Shown one piece after another: positions 45,752 to 54,794 of a DNA stretch of 64,000 nt. The stretch comes from Salinicola avicenniae (GTDB lineage Bacteria > Pseudomonadota > Gammaproteobacteria > Pseudomonadales > Halomonadaceae). The stretch lies in assembly GCF_023736115.1 (NCBI RefSeq), contig NZ_JAKQZC010000003.1:496001-560000 (forward strand), written 5' to 3'. Within the stretch, counting starts at the first letter, position 1. Every line of letters begins with the position of its first letter. Both the position numbers and the translations under genes were made by a program. The notes under the pieces are model-generated. The model was given only the letters and a program-made list of their open reading frames with translations. It made no database searches and was not told where the DNA came from.

Positions 45752-48700
45752 TCACGCGTTCGCGTCGGCCGCCTGATCTGTCGCCAGCCGTTTCGCGCCC
45801 ACGAAGTCCGCCTTGCCGGACCCCAGACGAGGCAGCGCGTCGACTACGCGCCATTCGCCGGGAATGCTGAGTGCCGGCACCGAATTTTCCTGCATCCGAG
45901 CCTTGACGGCCGTGACATCCAGCGTGGCTTCCGAGAGCAGTACGAGGCGCTCGCCTTTTGCCGCATCCGGCACGTTCACGGCCATGATCTCGATGTCGGG
46001 AGAGGGCAGTGCCGCCTTCACGGCGCGCTCGACAGCGCCGAGGCTGATCATCTCACCGCCGATCTTGGCAAAGCGCGAGTAGCGATCGACGATCGTCAGA
46101 AAGCCGTCTTCGTCGAGATAGCCCTTGTCGCTGGTCACGTACCAGCGCTGGCCGTCCTGCTCGTGCAAAGCGTTGGCAGTGCGCTGCGCATCGGCGAGAT
46201 AGCCCAGCATGACCTGCGGGCCGCTGATCAGAATCATGCCGGCTTCGCCGGTGGCCAGCTCGACGAAGTTCTCCGGGTCGACGATCTTGAAGCTGGTGCC
46301 CGGCAGTGGCATGCCGACCGTGCCGACCTTGCCGCCACGCTGTACCTGCAGGTAGTGGACGTCGAGTTCGTCCGGAAGATTGACCGAGGCGACCGGCGCG
46401 GTCTCCGTCGCCCCGTAGCCTTCGAAAATCGGCTTGTGGAATTTTGCCTCGAAGGCTTGGCGAATCTCGGCATCGACCCGTTCGGCGCCGGCGACGACCA
46501 CGCGCAGACTGTCGAGCATCCGGGGGTGGACCTTGCGGTTGCGTGTAAACAGGCGCAGAAACGTGGCCGTGCCGCACATGAGGGTGGCGCGATGCTTGGC
46601 GATCGAACGCGCCACGCCGGCGACGTCGGTGGGGTCGTGATGACAGACCAGCGGTAGCCCCTCGATCAGCGGCAGGAACTGGGTCACGGTGAGGCCGAAG
46701 GCGTGAAACAGCGGCAGCGAGCCCATGACCACATCATCATGCTCGGTATTGAGCACATCGGAGGTCTGCTTGATGTTCGCCATGATGTTGTGATGGCTGA
46801 GCACCACGCCCTTCGGCTGCCCCTCGCTACCGCTGGAGAAAATGATGGCTGCCGGGCGACTCGCCTTGCGCTGGTGACAGCAGCCGCGCACGAGCAGGCT
46901 GGTCGGCAGTAGATTGACGGCCAGCCAGGTAGCGAGGCGCTCGCCATGGCCGATCGTTTCCGGCAGCGACTCCAGATAGACGACGTTCACGCTTTCCAGC
47001 AGTGTCTCGATCTCGAGTCCACGTTTTGCCAGCTTTTCGACGAAGCGCCGAGAGGTGAATACCGTCTCGAGGCGGGCCTGTGTCATCGCCGAGGCGATGG
47101 CTTCGGCCGGGGCCGTGTAGTTGAGATTGACGATCGTCTTGCCGGCGAGCAGCGTCGCCATGTTGGCGATCACGCCGGCGCTGCTGGTCGGCAACAGCAG
47201 GCCAACGTTGTCGCCGGCGCACTGCCGGCGAATGCGCCGGGCCATGAGCACGCTGGCAGTCAGCGCTTTGCTCGCGCTGTAGGATTGTCCGAGCGCATCG
47301 GTCAGCGCCAGCTCGCGCGGGCGTCGCTTGACGCTGCGAATCCATGCCTCGGGCAGGCTTGGCAGCTCATCGAGCGCGCGCTGCCACGAGTGGGTGGCCT
47401 GTTCGAAGATTCGCCGCTTGAGAACGTCGGCCGGCGTTTCCTTGGGCAGCGGCCGGCCAAAGGCGACAACCACGGCACGGTGCAGCGGGGCGTTGCGTAA
47501 CGCCTTGAGCTTGCTCGAGGAGCGCGAGAACTGACTTCCCCACAGACCGCGCAGATAGAACGGCACGATCTTCACGTCGGGGTTGGCCATCTCGCAGGCG
47601 CGCTCGAATCCGCGGCGGAACTCTCCCAACTGGCCGTTGCGGCTGATCGCCCCCTCGGGAAACAGACACACCACCTCGCCAGCATTGAGTCGTTCGGCAA
47701 CGGTCTTCAGCGCCTGACTGGCGGCGGCGCCGCGCTCGATCGGGATGCAGCCGAGCGCTTTCAGAAATCCGCGAAGGAATCGGCGCTCGTAGAGACTCTT
47801 CAGCATGACGAAGCGGACCGGTCGCGGGCTGGCAATTTGAATGATCGCCCAGTCGATCCAGCTGATATGGTTGCCGAGCAGCAGCACGCCGCCTTGCGCC
47901 GGTAGATTCTCCAGGCCATGGACATTGACCCGATAGTGGCGGCTGAGCAGGAAGCCGAGCAGAAAGCGGACCAGGCTCTGGGGTAGCTGCAGCACGGTGT
48001 AGAGTCCGCCGATGACGGCCACGCCGGTAATCAGGGCGAGCAGGTAGCGGCTATCGACGCCGGCCAGGGCGAAGCTGGCGGTCACGATCAGGAAGCCGAA
48101 CATCGCCAGATTCTGGATCCAGTTGTTAGCGGCGAGCACGGTGCCCAGCGCCTGCTCGCCAGCGTGAAACTGGATCAGGGCGTTGAGCGGTACGATGAAT
48201 AAGCCGCCCATGACGCCGATGAACACGAAGTTGAGCGCCTGTGTCCAGGCGCTGGTGAACAAGGGCAGGCAGGCGAGGCCGGCGGCGATGCCCAGGGCGC
48301 CGATCGGAATTAGCCCGGTTTCGATCCGGTTGGGTGATAGACGACTGGCAAGAGCGGCGCCGAGCGCGATGCCGACACCGCTGGCGGCAAGAATACCCTG
48401 CAGTACCAGCGCGCTCTCGATACCGATATGGCTCTTGGCATAGGCGGGAAACGCGGCCAGCAGCACCTGTCCGACCGACCAGAAGGTGGCCAGGCCGATG
48501 ATCGATAGCTTGAGTACCGGCTGTCGCGCGATGATCTGGAGATTCTCCTTAGCCGCCTGGCCGCGCAGGTAGCGCTGCCAGGAAAAGCGCGCGCCAGCCT
48601 GCGTCGCGGTATCGAGCGGCAGGCGATGCAGCATGAGTGCTTCTACCAGGCTGTGAATGACCAGTAGCCAGCCGAGCGGTGCCACATGGCGCAGCATCTC

Positions 48701-49222
48701 GTCAGGGGCGGCGTCCGTTGGTGCGATCCAGGCTTCGAAGAGCGCGGTGAAGACCACGGTGCCAGCCAGGATCGCGACGATGGTGACGGCCTGGATCAGT
48801 CCGTTGGCTTCGGCCAGATGAGGCTTGCCGAATAGCCCCTTGATCAGGCCGTACTTCGCCGGCGAGTAGAAAGTCGACTGTATCGCCAGCAGCAGTGTCA
48901 GGGTGAAGGCGAGCCAGAACCAGCCGGCGTAGTAGGCCGAGGTAATACCCAGTGAGACGGCCACGGCCGCCCAGGCCGAGACACGCATGACCCGCACTTT
49001 GGGCTGCGTGTCCGCGATGTATCCCGCCGGGGTGAAAAGTGCAATGAACGGGAGCAGGATCAGGCCGTTGACCAGTGCCGTCAGCACGATCTGCGCGGTA
49101 CCGTCATAGCTCTTGAAGATCGTGTTCTGGATGACGATCTTGTGCCCCAGATCGACGAACGCGTTCAAAAAGATCGCGATCAGATAGGGCCAGGCGCCCG
49201 GCAGACGATGCAGCTTTTCCAT
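45752..49222 (-). CDS. aas: Trifunctional LplT-PlsC-Aas fusion (lysophospholipid transporter/acyltransferase/acyl-ACP synthetase)
   Basis: A 1156-residue inner-membrane protein that joins three activities of lysophospholipid salvage. Residues 1-415 form an MFS/LplT-like flippase with about 12 helices (PYLIAIFLNAFVDLGHKIVI). Residues 430-610 form a PlsC-type acyltransferase with the H-x4-D motif in LGNHISWIDW (about 449) and FPEGAIS. Residues 640-1150 form an AMP-binding acyl-ACP synthetase with FSSGSEGQPKGVVLSHHN (about 790), FEGYGATETAPV and a late Lys in GSGKADF. In E. coli lplT and aas are two genes. The ATG at 49222 has AAGG upstream. It is divergent from an XRE regulator. Confidence 0.93.
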   Translation of the reverse strand: MEKLHRLPGAWPYLIAIFLNAFVDLGHKIVIQNTIFKSYDGTAQIVLTALVNGLILLPFIALFTPAGYIADTQPKVRVMRVSAWAAVAVSLGITSAYYAGWFWLAFTLTLLLAIQSTFYSPAKYGLIKGLFGKPHLAEANGLIQAVTIVAILAGTVVFTALFEAWIAPTDAAPDEMLRHVAPLGWLLVIHSLVEALMLHRLPLDTATQAGARFSWQRYLRGQAAKENLQIIARQPVLKLSIIGLATFWSVGQVLLAAFPAYAKSHIGIESALVLQGILAASGVGIALGAALASRLSPNRIETGLIPIGALGIAAGLACLPLFTSAWTQALNFVFIGVMGGLFIVPLNALIQFHAGEQALGTVLAANNWIQNLAMFGFLIVTASFALAGVDSRYLLALITGVAVIGGLYTVLQLPQSLVRFLLGFLLSRHYRVNVHGLENLPAQGGVLLLGNHISWIDWAIIQIASPRPVRFVMLKSLYERRFLRGFLKALGCIPIERGAAASQALKTVAERLNAGEVVCLFPEGAISRNGQLGEFRRGFERACEMANPDVKIVPFYLRGLWGSQFSRSSSKLKALRNAPLHRAVVVAFGRPLPKETPADVLKRRIFEQATHSWQRALDELPSLPEAWIRSVKRRPRELALTDALGQSYSASKALTASVLMARRIRRQCAGDNVGLLLPTSSAGVIANMATLLAGKTIVNLNYTAPAEAIASAMTQARLETVFTSRRFVEKLAKRGLEIETLLESVNVVYLESLPETIGHGERLATWLAVNLLPTSLLVRGCCHQRKASRPAAIIFSSGSEGQPKGVVLSHHNIMANIKQTSDVLNTEHDDVVMGSLPLFHAFGLTVTQFLPLIEGLPLVCHHDPTDVAGVARSIAKHRATLMCGTATFLRLFTRNRKVHPRMLDSLRVVVAGAERVDAEIRQAFEAKFHKPIFEGYGATETAPVASVNLPDELDVHYLQVQRGGKVGTVGMPLPGTSFKIVDPENFVELATGEAGMILISGPQVMLGYLADAQRTANALHEQDGQRWYVTSDKGYLDEDGFLTIVDRYSRFAKIGGEMISLGAVERAVKAALPSPDIEIMAVNVPDAAKGERLVLLSEATLDVTAVKARMQENSVPALSIPGEWRVVDALPRLGSGKADFVGAKRLATDQAADANA

Positions 49223-49321
49223 GATGACAGCCTTGGAGTGTTCGTGGAGTCGCCCAACTCTCGATGATGCCGGGCGTGCTCGCAACGCTCCCAGAAGAAG
49301 TTGTGTCATGTGCGCGGTCAG

Positions 49322-49338
49322 GTATCGTTATTCGATAC
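49322..49338. promoter_or_regulatory. Inverted repeat between aas and the XRE regulator
   Basis: GTATCG-TTATT-CGATAC is a perfect 6-bp inverted repeat with a five-base spacer, 22 bases before the GTG of the regulator. A further half site CGATAC followed by TTT occurs at 49384-49389. It is a candidate operator for the divergent pair. Confidence 0.5.
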
Positions 49339-49360
49339 TTTTTCTCGAGGTTTCGCGCCC

Positions 49361-50092
49361 GTGTCCCAGATTGTCTCGCTTGTCGATACTTTGAAGCGCC
49401 AGCTCCGGGCGCAGGGAAAAACCTACGCCGATGTTGCGGGGTGGCTTGCGCTCAGCGAAGCGACGGTCAAGCGTCTCTTCGCTGAGCGTCACTTCACGCT
49501 GGTCCGTCTCGAGTGCATCTGCGAGCGGCTCGGCCTCGAATTGAGCGAGCTGATGCTCGAGATGCAGACCGAGACGCGCCGCCTGCACGAGCTGAGCGCG
49601 TCCCAGGAGCAAAGCATTGTCGACGAACCGGCGTTACTGCTGGTCGCGGTCTGCGTCATGAACGGTTACGGCCTCGACGATATTCACCGCGAATATCGGC
49701 TCAGCGAGGCGGAGTGCGTGCAGCAGTTGCTCAAACTGGAGCGCTTGCAGCTGATCGAACTGCAGCCCGGCAATCGCATCAAGCGGCGTGTCGCCGCGCA
49801 TTTCCACTGGCGACCGGACGGACCGATTCAACGCTTTTTCCAGCAGCACGTGGTCAGCGAGTTTTTCCGTTCCCGTTTCGACAGCGATAGGGAGCGACTC
49901 GTCGTACTGAACGGCCTGCTGTCTGCCGCCGGCAATGCGGAGTGGCAGCAGAAGCTGGCACGCCTGGGGCAGGAGTTTCACGATCTCTGTCAGCGGGAGG
50001 GTAGCCTGCCGCTGGATCAGCGTGCCGGTACGACCTGCGTGCTGGCGCTGCGGCAATGGCAGCATACGCTGTTTCGCGACTATGCACGCTGA
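49361..50092 (+). CDS. XRE-family helix-turn-helix regulator
   Basis: A 243-residue regulator. The N-terminal HTH (about 5-65) is LKRQLRAQGKTYADVAGWLA followed by LSEATVKRLFAERHFTLVRL. The rest (about 75-240) is helical with SIVDEPALLLVAVCVMNGYG and a DRERLVVLNGLL segment; it may sense a ligand but I cannot name a family. The start is a GTG at 49361 with GAGG upstream; the frame is open to 49301 but without a better start. It is divergent from the lysophospholipid salvage gene, and an inverted repeat lies between them, so control of that gene is likely. Confidence 0.82.
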   Translation: MSQIVSLVDTLKRQLRAQGKTYADVAGWLALSEATVKRLFAERHFTLVRLECICERLGLELSELMLEMQTETRRLHELSASQEQSIVDEPALLLVAVCVMNGYGLDDIHREYRLSEAECVQQLLKLERLQLIELQPGNRIKRRVAAHFHWRPDGPIQRFFQQHVVSEFFRSRFDSDRERLVVLNGLLSAAGNAEWQQKLARLGQEFHDLCQREGSLPLDQRAGTTCVLALRQWQHTLFRDYAR

Positions 50093-50397
50093 ACTGGCTC
50101 CGGCTCCGGCTCGCGAGGGTCGATGAGGGGGGGGGGGGCGCGCGAGCCTCAGGGGGCACGAAAGGTTAGGCGTCACGAAGGGAGAAGATGTCACGAAGGG
50201 AAGAGATGTCACGAAGCGTGGCGAGCCCTTGTCGGCGTCTCGGCGCGCCGTGCGGCGAGCGCGTCAATGACGCGAAACCTAATCCGAAGCCCAACGTCGG
50301 CACGGGCCGAGAGCGCGAGACCCTGCAACGGGGCGCCGCCACCCAAGGGGGCGGCGGGAGACCAGTGAGGCTATCGTCGTGAGGGCGGCTGTCGTCG
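50093..50397. other. Intergenic stretch with a 12-G tract and 18-bp tandem repeats
   Basis: No gene is supported. It contains a run of 12 G (50127-50138) and two and a half 18-base tandem units starting GTCACGAAGGG (50172-50216). Downstream, GGGGCGCCGCCACCC is GC-rich without a clear hairpin terminator. Confidence 0.6.
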
Positions 50398-50808
50398 TCA
50401 GATAGCAGCGCGGCGCGAGGCACGGCTCAGCGCACTGGTCATCTCGATGGCCATGGTCAGGTCCGCCAGCTCGCGCGGAGAAAATGCCGTCAGGGCCAGC
50501 TTCCGGGTCGCCGGGTTGGCGGGGCGGAAGTGGGTGAAGGATTCACACCAGGCGAGCGCGGCTTTCTCACGCTCGTTGAACTCGTCCGATTCGGACCAGG
50601 CGGCAAGCGCCGAGAGTTTGCTGGCGGAGATGCCCAGCGCTTCCGCCTGTTCACGGCGGAAATGGGTGCAGCTCAGGCAGCCGTTGATCTGCGAGGCGCG
50701 CAGCTCGGCCAGGCAGCGGATGGAGGGGTCCAGCGAGCAGGCATGCAGCGATCTCGCGGATTTGTCGATGTTTTCGACGTTGATCGTCTGCCACTTGTCT
50801 GCGCTCAT
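50398..50808 (-). CDS. AhpD-like carboxymuconolactone decarboxylase family protein
   Basis: A 136-residue all-helical protein of the AhpD/CMD family. The redox motif CxxCxxxH is in NGCLSCTHFRREQAEALG (about residues 43-60), with the preceding Glu-Leu-Arg-Ala-Ser-Gln region typical of peroxidase-type members. Such proteins act as thiol-disulfide or peroxidase partners. The C-terminal segment FSPRELADLTMAIEMTSAL is the second family signature. The ATG follows CGAGATGAG. It stands alone; function in oxidative defence is an inference. Confidence 0.87.
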   Translation of the reverse strand: MSADKWQTINVENIDKSARSLHACSLDPSIRCLAELRASQINGCLSCTHFRREQAEALGISASKLSALAAWSESDEFNEREKAALAWCESFTHFRPANPATRKLALTAFSPRELADLTMAIEMTSALSRASRRAAI

Positions 50809-50955
50809 CTCGGTCTCCGGGTGTCAGGTTTTTTCCGATTAAACGACTATCGTTCTCAACTGTCTACAGCTTCGATTGGAAAGTTTAATAACGGTTAAAG
50901 GATGAAACTATGGTTGTGCCAGATCGCCCCGGCCCGTGAGCCGAGGCGAACGGCA

Positions 50956-51300
50956 TCAGCGGCGCCCTACGAAGAGGCCGACGAGCGTGCCAGCAACCGC
51001 AGCGATACCGATACCGGCCCACGGATGCTCGCGCACGTAGCGGTCGCAGTCGTTGGCGGTTCGGCCCGCGGTCGAACGGCCTCGCGCGGCGGACTGTTTC
51101 AGGCGGCGATTCTGGCGCCGTGCATCGGCAGCAAGCCGGGCATACTGGGCCTCGCTCTGCTGGCGTGCCGCCTCGATCGCGTCCTCGGCATCGGTGAGCA
51201 GGTCGCGTCCCAGCGCCCGGCCCTGATCGCCGATATCGCGAACGTCATCGCGCAGGCGATCGGTGTCGGCGCGATGTTCTCCACGACGGAAAAGGCTCAT
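50956..51300 (-). CDS. DUF883 family (ElaB/YqjD-like) membrane-anchored protein
   Basis: A 114-residue protein with a long charged helix (about 10-80) and a C-terminal membrane segment VREHPWAGIGIAAVAGTLVG followed by LFVGRR, the DUF883 signature. E. coli relatives YqjD and ElaB are tail-anchored inner-membrane proteins that bind ribosomes in stationary phase. The ATG follows GGGAGGAAAACC. It stands alone. Confidence 0.87.
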   Translation of the reverse strand: MSLFRRGEHRADTDRLRDDVRDIGDQGRALGRDLLTDAEDAIEAARQQSEAQYARLAADARRQNRRLKQSAARGRSTAGRTANDCDRYVREHPWAGIGIAAVAGTLVGLFVGRR

Positions 51301-51744
51301 GGTTTTCCTCCCTGATTTCGATAAGCCTGACAGTTGTGCTCGATCTGAAAAGTGCTGACGCTGGCTCGGACGACGGTCGGTTTCGGCAGGTGCATCAGGG
51401 CGGCTCCGCTGTCGCGGCGATCGCTCTACCGCTTGGCGGCGCCGCTGCTCAGCTCCGCGGCTTGCTCGCCCGCCTGGGCTATCTAGTTTGTCGGGCTTTC
51501 TAGCTCGTCTTGCCCTCGCCGGTTGACGTTTCAGATGGAAGCTTCGACAGCGTAGACGCCGAAACGTGCCGGCGCGACGTCATGATGCGAGGAGGCCGGC
51601 CAGAGAGAAGCTCCCGGCGGCCTCGCCGAGGCGATGGGGCATCGGGACATCGGGGTGGTCGGGGCGGGCGCCAGCGGGCATGCTGGGCGTTTTCCTGTCC
51701 GGCGCTGCATTGGCAGCCTTCGGATGCTGCTGCAAGGACGCGTC
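51301..51744. other. Intergenic stretch without a supported gene
   Basis: This 444-base gap lies between the divergent DUF883 and LysE genes. Open frames continue into it from the LysE gene and from an overlapping frame, but they have no ribosome site or recognisable domain. I see no hairpin terminator or clear promoter. Confidence 0.5.
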
Positions 51745-52353
51745 ATGTCGCTGCCACTCTGGTTGTCGCTGCTGTTGATCTGCCTGCTCGGCGCCATGTC
51801 GCCGGGGCCGAGTCTGGCCATGGTCATGCGCCATACGGTCGGCGGTGGCCGCCTGTCCGGCATGGTGGCCGCCATCGGGCATGCGCTGGGCGTTGGCGCC
51901 TACGCGGGTCTCACGGTGCTGGGTCTGGCCGCGGTGATCGTGCATCAACCCTGGCTCTATCGCCTGGTGACCTGGGGCGGAGCGCTCTATCTGGCCTGGA
52001 TCGGGCTGCAAGCATTGCGATCGAGTGGACACCGATACTGGGTGACCGAGCACGACGCCGGCGGCTGGTTGCCTGCGCTACGCGACGGGCTGCTGGTCGC
52101 GCTCGGCAACCCCAAGTTGATCGTCTTCTTCACCGCGCTGCTGAGTCAGTTCGTGACCGCCGACATGAGCGCGGTCGCACGCTGGCTGATCATCGCGACC
52201 GCCATGCTGGTGGATGCCGGCTGGTACCTGCTGGTGGCACTGGTGCTGTCTCACTCGCGGGTGCTGCCTTGGCTGCAGCGGCATGCGCTCGGCCTGCAGC
52301 GCTTGACGGGTATTGTGCTGCTGGGGCTGGCGATGCGGGTCGCGCTGGGGTGA
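51745..52353 (+). CDS. LysE/RhtB family amino acid exporter
   Basis: A 202-residue inner-membrane exporter with about six helices. The family motif GAMSPGPSLAMVMRHTVGGG appears at about 16-35, followed by GHALGVGAYAGLTVLGLAAV, and later ALGNPKLIVFFTALLSQFV. The ATG at 51745 has AAGGA six bases upstream; the open frame upstream has no helices. Substrate is not predictable. The next gene is convergent, five bases away. Confidence 0.9.
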   Translation: MSLPLWLSLLLICLLGAMSPGPSLAMVMRHTVGGGRLSGMVAAIGHALGVGAYAGLTVLGLAAVIVHQPWLYRLVTWGGALYLAWIGLQALRSSGHRYWVTEHDAGGWLPALRDGLLVALGNPKLIVFFTALLSQFVTADMSAVARWLIIATAMLVDAGWYLLVALVLSHSRVLPWLQRHALGLQRLTGIVLLGLAMRVALG

Positions 52354-52358
52354 GCGTG

Positions 52359-54011
52359 TCAGTCCGATAGTCTCGCCAGCAGGTCGGCGATCGGTGCCTG
52401 AGCCGGGAGTACGCCGAAAATCGGCGACGGGACGCCGAGCCGGGTAGCGCAGAACGTTTCCGCGACCGAGTGTGGCGCGTGACGGATCAGCAGTGCGGCC
52501 TGCAGGGTCTGCGCCATCTGCTGGGTGAGCCAGCGGGCCTCGGCTTCTTGCTGGCTGGCATCTTGCCCTGTCGCACGCTCGAGTAATTCGACGGCGGCAT
52601 CGAAGGCCGGGTGGCCGCCCCGGCTCAGGTTGAGCTCATGGCGCAGAGCTTCGATGCTTGCCGGGTGCCGCGCGAGAATGCGTAAGACGTCGAGGCAGAT
52701 GACATTGCCCGATCCTTCCCAGATCGAGTTCACCGGTGCCTCTCGGTAGAGGCGAGCCAGCGGGCTCTCTTCGACATAGCCGATGCCGCCGAGACACTCC
52801 ATCGCCTCGGCCATGAAGGTTGGGCCGCGCTTGTTGTTCCAGAACTTCGCGAGTGCCGGCACCAGCCGAGCCAGCGCCGCCTCGTGCTCGCTCTCGCTGG
52901 CGCCGTCCATGGCGCTGGCGCCGCGCATGGCCAGCCACAGGCTGGCTTCGGCCTCGATCGCCAGATCCGCGATGACGCGCTGCATCAGCGGCTGATCGCT
53001 CAGTCGCTGGCCGAAAGCCTCGCGCCCCTGCACCTGTTGCCACGCCTCGCGCAGGGCCTGGCGCATCATCCCGGCCGGAGCCATGGCGGCGTCGAGACGG
53101 GTCTGCTGGACCATCTCCAGAATCGCTGCGATGCCGCGCCCCGGCTCGCCGACACGCTGCGCCCAGGCGCCGACGTATTCGATCTCGGCAGAGGCATTGG
53201 CGCGATTGCCGCACTTCTCCTTGAGACGCTGGATTTCGATCGCGTTGCGCTGTTCGTCGGGCGTGAAGCGCGGGGCAAGGAAGCAGGTGAGTCCGGCGTC
53301 GGTCTGGGCCAGGGTGAGGAACGCGTCCGACATCGGCGCGCTGCAGAACCACTTATGCCCGTGAAGCCGATACCACGTCGCTCCGGCATCGGTCGGCTCG
53401 GCTCGGGTGGCATTGCGGCGCACGTCGCTCCCGCCCTGCTTTTCGGTCATGGCCATGCCGAACGTATTGGTCGTCTTGTGCCAGGCGGGCCGTGCGCGAG
53501 GGTCGTACTCGCGCCCCATGAGTCTGGTCTGCCAGCCCTCGTCGTCGGGCAGATGGCGCAGCACGGGCATGGCGGCGTGCGTCATGGTGATCGGACAGCA
53601 GAAACCGGGCTCCGCCTGCGTGAGCAAGTAGAGTCCGGCAGCGTGGGCCTGATGGCCGCCACGATATTCCTGCTCCCAGGCGACCGCCTGCCAGCCGCCT
53701 TCGATGGCGAGGGTCATCAGGGCGTGGTACGCCGGATGGTACTCGACCTCGTCGAGCCGCCGGCCGTGGCGATCGAACGCGCGCAGCCGAGGCGGCACAC
53801 GATTGGCCTGATCGGCCAGTGTCTCGATCTCCGCGTCTGCCAGCCGGGCGCCCAGCGGGGCCAGGCGTTCGCCGACCCAGGGCGGGGCTAGCCGGGCAAG
53901 GACGTCACGCAGGGGGCGATCGGTCAGCCACGGGTCCGCCGGCGGGCGCAACGGTGGCTGATTGTCGACGGTATGCGTGGTCAGGCGAGTGCGTGGCGCA
54001 TAATCGACCAT
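52359..54011 (-). CDS. AidB-like acyl-CoA dehydrogenase family protein
   Basis: A 550-residue flavoprotein close in length and layout to E. coli AidB (541), which is induced by alkylation damage. The N-terminal domain has QAVAWEQEYRGGHQAHAAG. FAD-binding segments are FGMAMTEKQGGSDVRRNAT and RLHGHKWFCSAPMSDAFLTL. The C-terminal catalytic region has MECLGGIGYVEESPLARLYR and EAPVNSIWEGSGNVICLDVL. The ATG at 54011 has GAGGAGG upstream. It is divergent from the Nudix gene. Whether it protects DNA or oxidises an acyl-CoA cannot be told. Confidence 0.88.
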   Translation of the reverse strand: MVDYAPRTRLTTHTVDNQPPLRPPADPWLTDRPLRDVLARLAPPWVGERLAPLGARLADAEIETLADQANRVPPRLRAFDRHGRRLDEVEYHPAYHALMTLAIEGGWQAVAWEQEYRGGHQAHAAGLYLLTQAEPGFCCPITMTHAAMPVLRHLPDDEGWQTRLMGREYDPRARPAWHKTTNTFGMAMTEKQGGSDVRRNATRAEPTDAGATWYRLHGHKWFCSAPMSDAFLTLAQTDAGLTCFLAPRFTPDEQRNAIEIQRLKEKCGNRANASAEIEYVGAWAQRVGEPGRGIAAILEMVQQTRLDAAMAPAGMMRQALREAWQQVQGREAFGQRLSDQPLMQRVIADLAIEAEASLWLAMRGASAMDGASESEHEAALARLVPALAKFWNNKRGPTFMAEAMECLGGIGYVEESPLARLYREAPVNSIWEGSGNVICLDVLRILARHPASIEALRHELNLSRGGHPAFDAAVELLERATGQDASQQEAEARWLTQQMAQTLQAALLIRHAPHSVAETFCATRLGVPSPIFGVLPAQAPIADLLARLSD

Positions 54012-54141
54012 GCGCGTCCTCCTCGGGCGTTTCGCCGAGCATAGCCCCGACGAGGGCCGCATGCCGGGTTCTTCGACCAATGCAGGATAGCCGTACCGTC
54101 ATGATAGGCTGGCGCCTCATGTTTTCGTTGTGGATGCCGTC

Positions 54142-54648
54142 ATGAGTGACATCGTCATCGCCGATGAGCAGGTCCAGCTCGTCGATTCACGCAACCGCCC
54201 CTGTGGCAGTGCGTCACGCGCCGTGATGCGCCGTCTGGGGTGCTGGCATCGCGCGACCTATATCGTGGTCTTCAATGCCGGCGGTGAGGTCTGCGTACAG
54301 CAGCGCACGATGATCAAGGAGACGTATCCCGGCGGGTTCGACTTGGCGGCCGGGGGCGTGGTCGGTGCCGGCGAGGCCTTTCTGCCGGCGGCCCGGCGCG
54401 AGCTCGAGGAAGAGCTGGGCATCCGCGGCGTACCGCTGAGGCCGGCCGGCGAGCTGCGCTTCGTGGAGGGCTCGCTGCGGATCTTCGGCGCCCTTTACGG
54501 CGTCAGCGTGGACGGCCCGCTGCGTCTGCAGCCGGAAGAGGTGGCGGCCGTGCGCTGGATGCCGCCGCGAGAGGCGCTGGCGCTGGAGCGCGCGACACCG
54601 GATACGCGGCTGGCGCTGCAGCAGATGATGACGCGGCTCTCGGTCTGA
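54142..54648 (+). CDS. Nudix hydrolase (YfcD-like)
   Basis: A 168-residue Nudix protein. The Nudix box is GGVVGAGEAFLPAARRELEE followed by ELGI (about 69-92), with the expected G-x5-E-x7-REUxEExGU pattern. The N-terminal part RAVMRRLGCWHRATYIVVF and VCVQQRTMIKETYPGGFDLA resemble YfcD and the isopentenyl-diphosphate isomerase-like group. The substrate is unknown. The ATG at 54142 is chosen by similarity; a GTG at 54130 is possible, and neither has a strong ribosome site. Confidence 0.87.
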   Translation: MSDIVIADEQVQLVDSRNRPCGSASRAVMRRLGCWHRATYIVVFNAGGEVCVQQRTMIKETYPGGFDLAAGGVVGAGEAFLPAARRELEEELGIRGVPLRPAGELRFVEGSLRIFGALYGVSVDGPLRLQPEEVAAVRWMPPREALALERATPDTRLALQQMMTRLSV

Positions 54649-54711
54649 ACGTCAAGCAAGCGGGGACGGGTTAGCCTCTGGTGAATGCCGGGTCGGCGTG
54701 GCACTCTCTTC

Positions 54712-54745
54712 AAGCAAGCGCTCAGGCTTGAAGCAAGCGCTCAGG
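54712..54745 (+). repeat. Short direct repeat upstream of glutathione peroxidase
   Basis: AAGCAAGCGCTCAGG occurs twice (54712-54726 and 54731-54745), four bases apart, in the leader of the next gene. A related partial copy (CAAGCAAGCGG) lies at about 54655. No function is evident. Confidence 0.6.
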
Positions 54746-54794
54746 ACGCGCAAGCGTGCCACTCTCACTTCGGGGTTTCTGGATCGACGCATCG

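Noticed and set aside
51510-52370. A 286-codon frame overlapping the LysE exporter gene
   Set aside because: It is Arg/Gly-rich in a frame other than the exporter and has no domain; the exporter frame has the family motif and a good ribosome site.
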